NCBI RefSeq assembly: GCF_006334915.2 | Contig: NZ_VDMA02000013.1 | Span: forward strand, 186,001-250,000 | Length of the DNA: 64,000 nucleotides | Source of the DNA: Microbispora catharanthi | GTDB taxonomy: Bacteria > Actinomycetota > Actinomycetes > Streptosporangiales > Streptosporangiaceae | Reading direction: 5' to 3' | Shown here: in pieces, positions 60,787 through 64,000 of the stretch | Layout of the letters: every line of letters begins with the position of its first letter | Numbering within the stretch: the first letter of the stretch is position 1 | Program-made: the position numbers and the translations under genes | The notes under the pieces: generated by a model | The model's database searches: none | Told to the model about the DNA's origin: nothing | Seen by the model: only the letters and a program-made list of their open reading frames with translations

Positions 60787-62096
60787 GGCCTGCTCCCGGC
60801 GAATCGGACGCCCTCCGGCAGCAGGTCGCCGTGCGCCTCGATCAGCTCGTCGCAGAGCGCCTCGATCGCGGGCAGGGGCAAGGTCGCGGCGGTGTTCGGG
60901 TCGAGCATCGCGGCGTGGTGGACGTGCCTGCGGTCGCCGTCGAGCACCGCGCGCACGGTCAACTCGACGACGTTGAGGAACGTGCGGTTGAGCGCCACGA
61001 GCTGGATGGGCAGCTCTCCCACCGGCCGGGGGTGGACTCCGTCGGCGTCGACCAGGGCGGGCACCTCCACGCAGCAGCCCTCGGGCAGGTTGCCGATCAG
61101 CCCGTGGTTGGGGACGTTGACGTAGACCTCCTTCTCCTGGCCGGTCAGCATGGCCAGGAGCGCGGCCGCCGCGGGCTCCTGGTGCTGCCAGCGCACCAGC
61201 AGCGAGCGGCCGGCCGACAGCGCCCGCCGCGTCTCCTCGTACAGGTGCAGGCTGTGGCCCACCCGCCGCAGGTACTCCTCGGGACGCACCCCGAGGCGCG
61301 CGGTCTCCTCGCTGTGCCGCATGAACCACGGGACGTACTCGGCGGCGTGCTCGCTCGACTCCGTCGGGAAGTAGCCGAACCGGCGGTAGAGCTCCACCCG
61401 CACGTGCCGCCGCAGCTCGGGATCGGCCTCGAGCACCTCGTCGAGGTCGGGATACAGGGAGCGGCCCTCGGCCTCGAACCGCAGCACGAACGACTGGTGG
61501 TTGAGGCCCGCGCTGAGGAACGTGACCTCGTCCAGCCCCCGGCCGACCAGATCGGCCAGGTACGCGTGCGTGTCGCAGACGGCGTGGCACACCCCGGCGA
61601 ACCGCTTGAAACCGGTCGCCTCCTGCACCGCCCAGCCCGTCATCGCCATCGGGTCGCTGCAGCTCAGCAGCCAGGCGTCCGGGCACAGCTCGGCCATCTC
61701 GCGGCCCAGCTCGACGAAGACCGGAATCGTCCGCAGCCCGCGGAAGATGCCGCCGATGCCGATGGTGTCGCCGATCGTCTGGCGCAGGCCATACCTGTGC
61801 GGGATCTCGAAGTCGCGCAGGGTCGCCTCGAACCCGCCCACGTCGATGTGGCCGACGACGAAGTCGGCGCCGTCCAGCGCCCTGCGCCTGCTCGGGCAGG
61901 TGACGATCGCCGCCACCGACCCGGCTTCGGCGTCGAGCGCGCGGACCAGGGCCTCTGCCGTCGCGAGCTGCCCGGGGTTCTCGTCGTGCAGCACGATCTC
62001 CAGCTCGCCCCGCAGCGAGGGGGCGAGGAGAAGATCGGAGACCACCCTGCGCGTCAGCTCCACGTCCCCGACGCCGACGAAGACGATGCGCGCCAT
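60783..62096 (-). CDS. second, diverged GH4 family enzyme
   Basis: 437 residues. NAD(H) loop VFVGVGDVELTRRVVSDLLL; putative metal site in VCHAVCDTH (Cys170, His171) and LNHQSFVLRF; DFVVGHIDVGGFEATL and EHAAEYVPWF in place. The loop GVGD and the second Cys174 set it apart from the GH4 at 58679, with which it shares only moderate similarity, so it may act on another glycoside or epimeric sugar. Transcribed with the DeoR gene. Confidence 0.88.
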   Translation of the reverse strand: MARIVFVGVGDVELTRRVVSDLLLAPSLRGELEIVLHDENPGQLATAEALVRALDAEAGSVAAIVTCPSRRRALDGADFVVGHIDVGGFEATLRDFEIPHRYGLRQTIGDTIGIGGIFRGLRTIPVFVELGREMAELCPDAWLLSCSDPMAMTGWAVQEATGFKRFAGVCHAVCDTHAYLADLVGRGLDEVTFLSAGLNHQSFVLRFEAEGRSLYPDLDEVLEADPELRRHVRVELYRRFGYFPTESSEHAAEYVPWFMRHSEETARLGVRPEEYLRRVGHSLHLYEETRRALSAGRSLLVRWQHQEPAAAALLAMLTGQEKEVYVNVPNHGLIGNLPEGCCVEVPALVDADGVHPRPVGELPIQLVALNRTFLNVVELTVRAVLDGDRRHVHHAAMLDPNTAATLPLPAIEALCDELIEAHGDLLPEGVRFAGSRP

Positions 62097-62167
62097 CCCA
62101 CCTCCCGCCCGGTACGTGCGCGAAGACTACTTCACCCAATGCTCCCACGCACCCCATGAAAGGACGA

Positions 62168-62281
62168 TGCGCGATCTTGCGCGTAACCCATTGATTCCGC
62201 GCACATCACCTCATCACCCGTCCCGGTCCGCTGGCGTTCGCGACGACCGTACGACGTCCTCCATTGCTCGAATCTGCTCGA
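62168..62281. promoter_or_regulatory. direct-repeat DeoR-like sites between divergent operons
   Basis: TGCGCGA (62168-62174) and TGCGCGT (62178-62184), and TGCTCGA (62265-62271) and TGCTCGA (62275-62281), are each repeated with exact 10-base spacing. DeoR-family proteins bind such helical direct repeats. One pair is near the GH4/DeoR start, the other near the SIS start. Confidence 0.6.
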
Positions 62282-62321
62282 TAGTGCTACAAATCTTGCA
62301 TCAATGAGCACTGGAGGGCCT

Positions 62322-63215
62322 GTGAGTCACACCGAGACCGAGATCGCGTCCCAGCCGGCCTGCTGGAGCCGCGCCGCCGGCCTGGCCTCCTCCGGCGCCC
62401 TGCCGGCGAAGGGCGAACGGGTGGCGGTGGTCGGCTGCGGCACCTCGTGGTTCATGGCCCAGGCCTACGCCGCGCTCCGCGAGGGCGCGGGGCACGGCGA
62501 GACCGACGCCTTCCCCGCGTCCGAGGCCCCGATCGGCCGCCGTTACGACCGGGTGCTGGCGCTCACCAGGTCGGGCACCACGACCGAGGTGCTCGACCTG
62601 CTCCGCCGCATCCGCGAGCAGGGCGGGGAACGGGCCCGGACGGCCGCGGTCACCGCCGATCCGCACACGCCGGTCATGTCCCTCGCCGACGAGGTCGTCG
62701 TCCTCGACTTCGCCGACGAGCGGTCGGTCGTGCAGACGCGGTTCGCCACCGCGCAGCTCGCCATGCTGCGGGCGCACCTCGGCGAGGACCTCACCGGGGC
62801 GATCGCCGACGCGGAGCGCGCGCTCGCCGAACCGCTGTCCCCCGGCCTCGTGGCCGCCGAACAGTTCTCCTTCCTCGGCACCGGCTGGACGTACGGCCTG
62901 GCGCGGGAGGCGGCGCTGAAGATGCGGGAGGCCTCGCAGTCGTGGACGGAGGCCTACCTCGCCATGGAGTATCGCCACGGCCCGATCAGCATCGCCGCGC
63001 CCGGCCGCGTCACGTGGGCGTTCGGCCCGGTGCCGCGCGGGCTGCGGGGCGAGGTGGAGGCCACCGGCGCCACGTTCGTGGAGGGCGGCCTCGACCCCAT
63101 GGCCGAGCTCATCCTGGTGCAACGGCTCGCGGTCGCCAGGGCGCACGCCCGCGGTCTCGACCCCGACGCGCCGGCGCACCTCACCCGATCGGTCATCCTC
63201 CGCGAATCGCCGTGA
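62322..63215 (+). CDS. SIS-domain sugar isomerase/deaminase (AgaS/GlmS-C-like)
   Basis: 297 residues, GTG start with GGAGG upstream; ATG 62304 is in frame but without a site. Two SIS domains: VAVVGCGTSWFMAQAYAALR, LALTRSGTTTEVLDLLRRIR, and AAEQFSFLGTGWTYGLAREAALKMREASQSW, then AMEYRHGPISI. The second matches the isomerase half of GlmS and AgaS-type enzymes acting on amino-sugar-6-phosphates. Overlaps the kinase gene (GTGA). In the Aga route AgaS converts galactosamine-6-P toward tagatose-6-P. Confidence 0.88.
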   Translation: MSHTETEIASQPACWSRAAGLASSGALPAKGERVAVVGCGTSWFMAQAYAALREGAGHGETDAFPASEAPIGRRYDRVLALTRSGTTTEVLDLLRRIREQGGERARTAAVTADPHTPVMSLADEVVVLDFADERSVVQTRFATAQLAMLRAHLGEDLTGAIADAERALAEPLSPGLVAAEQFSFLGTGWTYGLAREAALKMREASQSWTEAYLAMEYRHGPISIAAPGRVTWAFGPVPRGLRGEVEATGATFVEGGLDPMAELILVQRLAVARAHARGLDPDAPAHLTRSVILRESP

Positions 63216-64000
63216 CCGGCGTGATCCTCACCGTCACGGTGAACGCGGCGCTCGACGTCACCTACGGCGTCGACGACGTCGACTGGAACGGCGTCAACCG
63301 CGTGCGCGGCGTGCACCGCAGGGCGGGCGGCAAGGGCGTCAACGTGGCCCGCGTCCTCACCGCCCTCGGCCACGAGGTCCTCGCCGTCGGCCTGGCCGGC
63401 GGCCCGACCGGCGACGCCGTGCTCGCCGACCTGTCCGCGGCCGGCGTCCCCGCCGCGTTCACCCCCATCGCGGGAGAGACCCGCACCACCCTCGCCGTCC
63501 GCGCGGCCGGGAGGACCACGCTGTTCAACGAGCCGGGGCCGGTGGTCACCCCGGAGGAGCTGGCGCGCTTCGTCGACGCGTACGAGCGGGCCCTCGGCGG
63601 GGCGTCCGCCGTGGTGATCTCCGGCAGCCTCCCGCGCGGACTGCCCGCCGACCTCTACGCCACGCTGGCCGCCGTCGCCGCCCGGCACGACGTCCCGGCC
63701 GTCGTGGACGCCGACGGCGCTCCCCTGCGCCACGCCCCCGCCGGCCGGCCCGCCGTGCTCAAACCCAACGCCGAGGAGCTCGCCCGCGCGCTGCGTCCGG
63801 ACGCCGGGGAGGTGCTGGACATCGCCACCGGAGCCCGCCTCCTGAGGGACGAGGGCGCCGGCTCGGTCGTGGTCTCGCTGGGGTCGGACGGCGTGCTCGC
63901 CGCGACCCCGGAGGGGACCTGGCGGGCCCGCATGCCCTACCGGGTGGAGGGCAATCCGACCGGCGCCGGAGACGCGCTGGTGGCGGGACTCGCGCTCGGC
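63212..64000 (+). CDS. PfkB kinase, 1-phosphofructokinase/tagatose-6-phosphate kinase-like (partial)
   Basis: 263 residues are visible; the window ends before the stop. GTG start at 63212 overlaps the SIS stop. Sequence features: ILTVTVNAALDVTYGVDDVD, RRAGGKGVNVARVLTALGHE, VVISGSLPRGLPADLYATLA and NPTGAGDALVAGLALG with catalytic Asp. Typical of LacC/FruK, which phosphorylate tagatose-6-P or fructose-1-P. Its partner aldolase would be expected just beyond the window. Confidence 0.9.
   Translation, partial: MTGVILTVTVNAALDVTYGVDDVDWNGVNRVRGVHRRAGGKGVNVARVLTALGHEVLAVGLAGGPTGDAVLADLSAAGVPAAFTPIAGETRTTLAVRAAGRTTLFNEPGPVVTPEELARFVDAYERALGGASAVVISGSLPRGLPADLYATLAAVAARHDVPAVVDADGAPLRHAPAGRPAVLKPNAEELARALRPDAGEVLDIATGARLLRDEGAGSVVVSLGSDGVLAATPEGTWRARMPYRVEGNPTGAGDALVAGLALG

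Overview
The window is chromosomal DNA of a high-GC filamentous actinomycete. Coding frames have strongly GC-biased third positions, start codons ATG, GTG and TTG are mixed, many genes look leaderless, and SecA2, a DasR/DasABC-type chitobiose locus and secreted cellulose-binding hydrolases are present. Gene content fits a Streptosporangiaceae-type organism; genus cannot be set from sequence reading alone. I saw no rRNA, tRNA, CRISPR array, transposase or prophage gene. Almost all sequence is coding; no stretch above 300 bases lacks a gene or gene remnant.

Layout. 0-8 kb: a VWA (CoxE-like) protein, a NERD protein, then a TetR regulator facing away from a minus-strand operon of one aminoglycoside-phosphotransferase-like kinase and three acyl-CoA dehydrogenases; the same operator sits before the regulator and before the operon. 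8-12 kb: TetR/FAD-monooxygenase divergent pair with tandem palindromes, a DMT exporter, a VOC protein with a decayed repeat-protein remnant behind it. 12-22 kb: SecA2, a membrane-anchored barrel-like protein, a GH5-CBM2 cellulase, a tautomerase-YHS protein, an orphan LanC-like cyclase, and a small-protein/ArsR/SulP operon under a perfect 20-bp palindrome. 22-29 kb: a redox or hypoxia-like block (PPOX-fold protein, Zn alcohol dehydrogenase, two CBS proteins, a receiver-thioredoxin-reductase fusion, a cNMP-binding histidine kinase, NAD kinase) carrying two DosR-like boxes. 29-46 kb: accessory regulators and small oxidoreductases (MerR/SDR, aldo-keto reductase, ECF sigma, AlkB, PadR, HTH-TPR, TetR, two LysR, SDRs, ADH, HAD, class II aldolase).

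46-64 kb is a large carbohydrate region. A das-like operon (binding lipoprotein, two permeases, GH20, and a secreted CBM3-GH16 enzyme) lies divergent to a GntR/DasR-like regulator with dre-like sites. Next come a secreted GH114 endo-polygalactosaminidase-like enzyme, a second CUT1 transporter, divergent PfkB kinase and GH4 genes, then a GH4/DeoR pair divergent to an AgaS-like SIS protein and a LacC/FruK-like kinase cut by the window end. Read together, this suggests uptake of chitobiose and of a galactosamine-containing oligosaccharide, possibly from fungal walls or matrix; that reading is inference.
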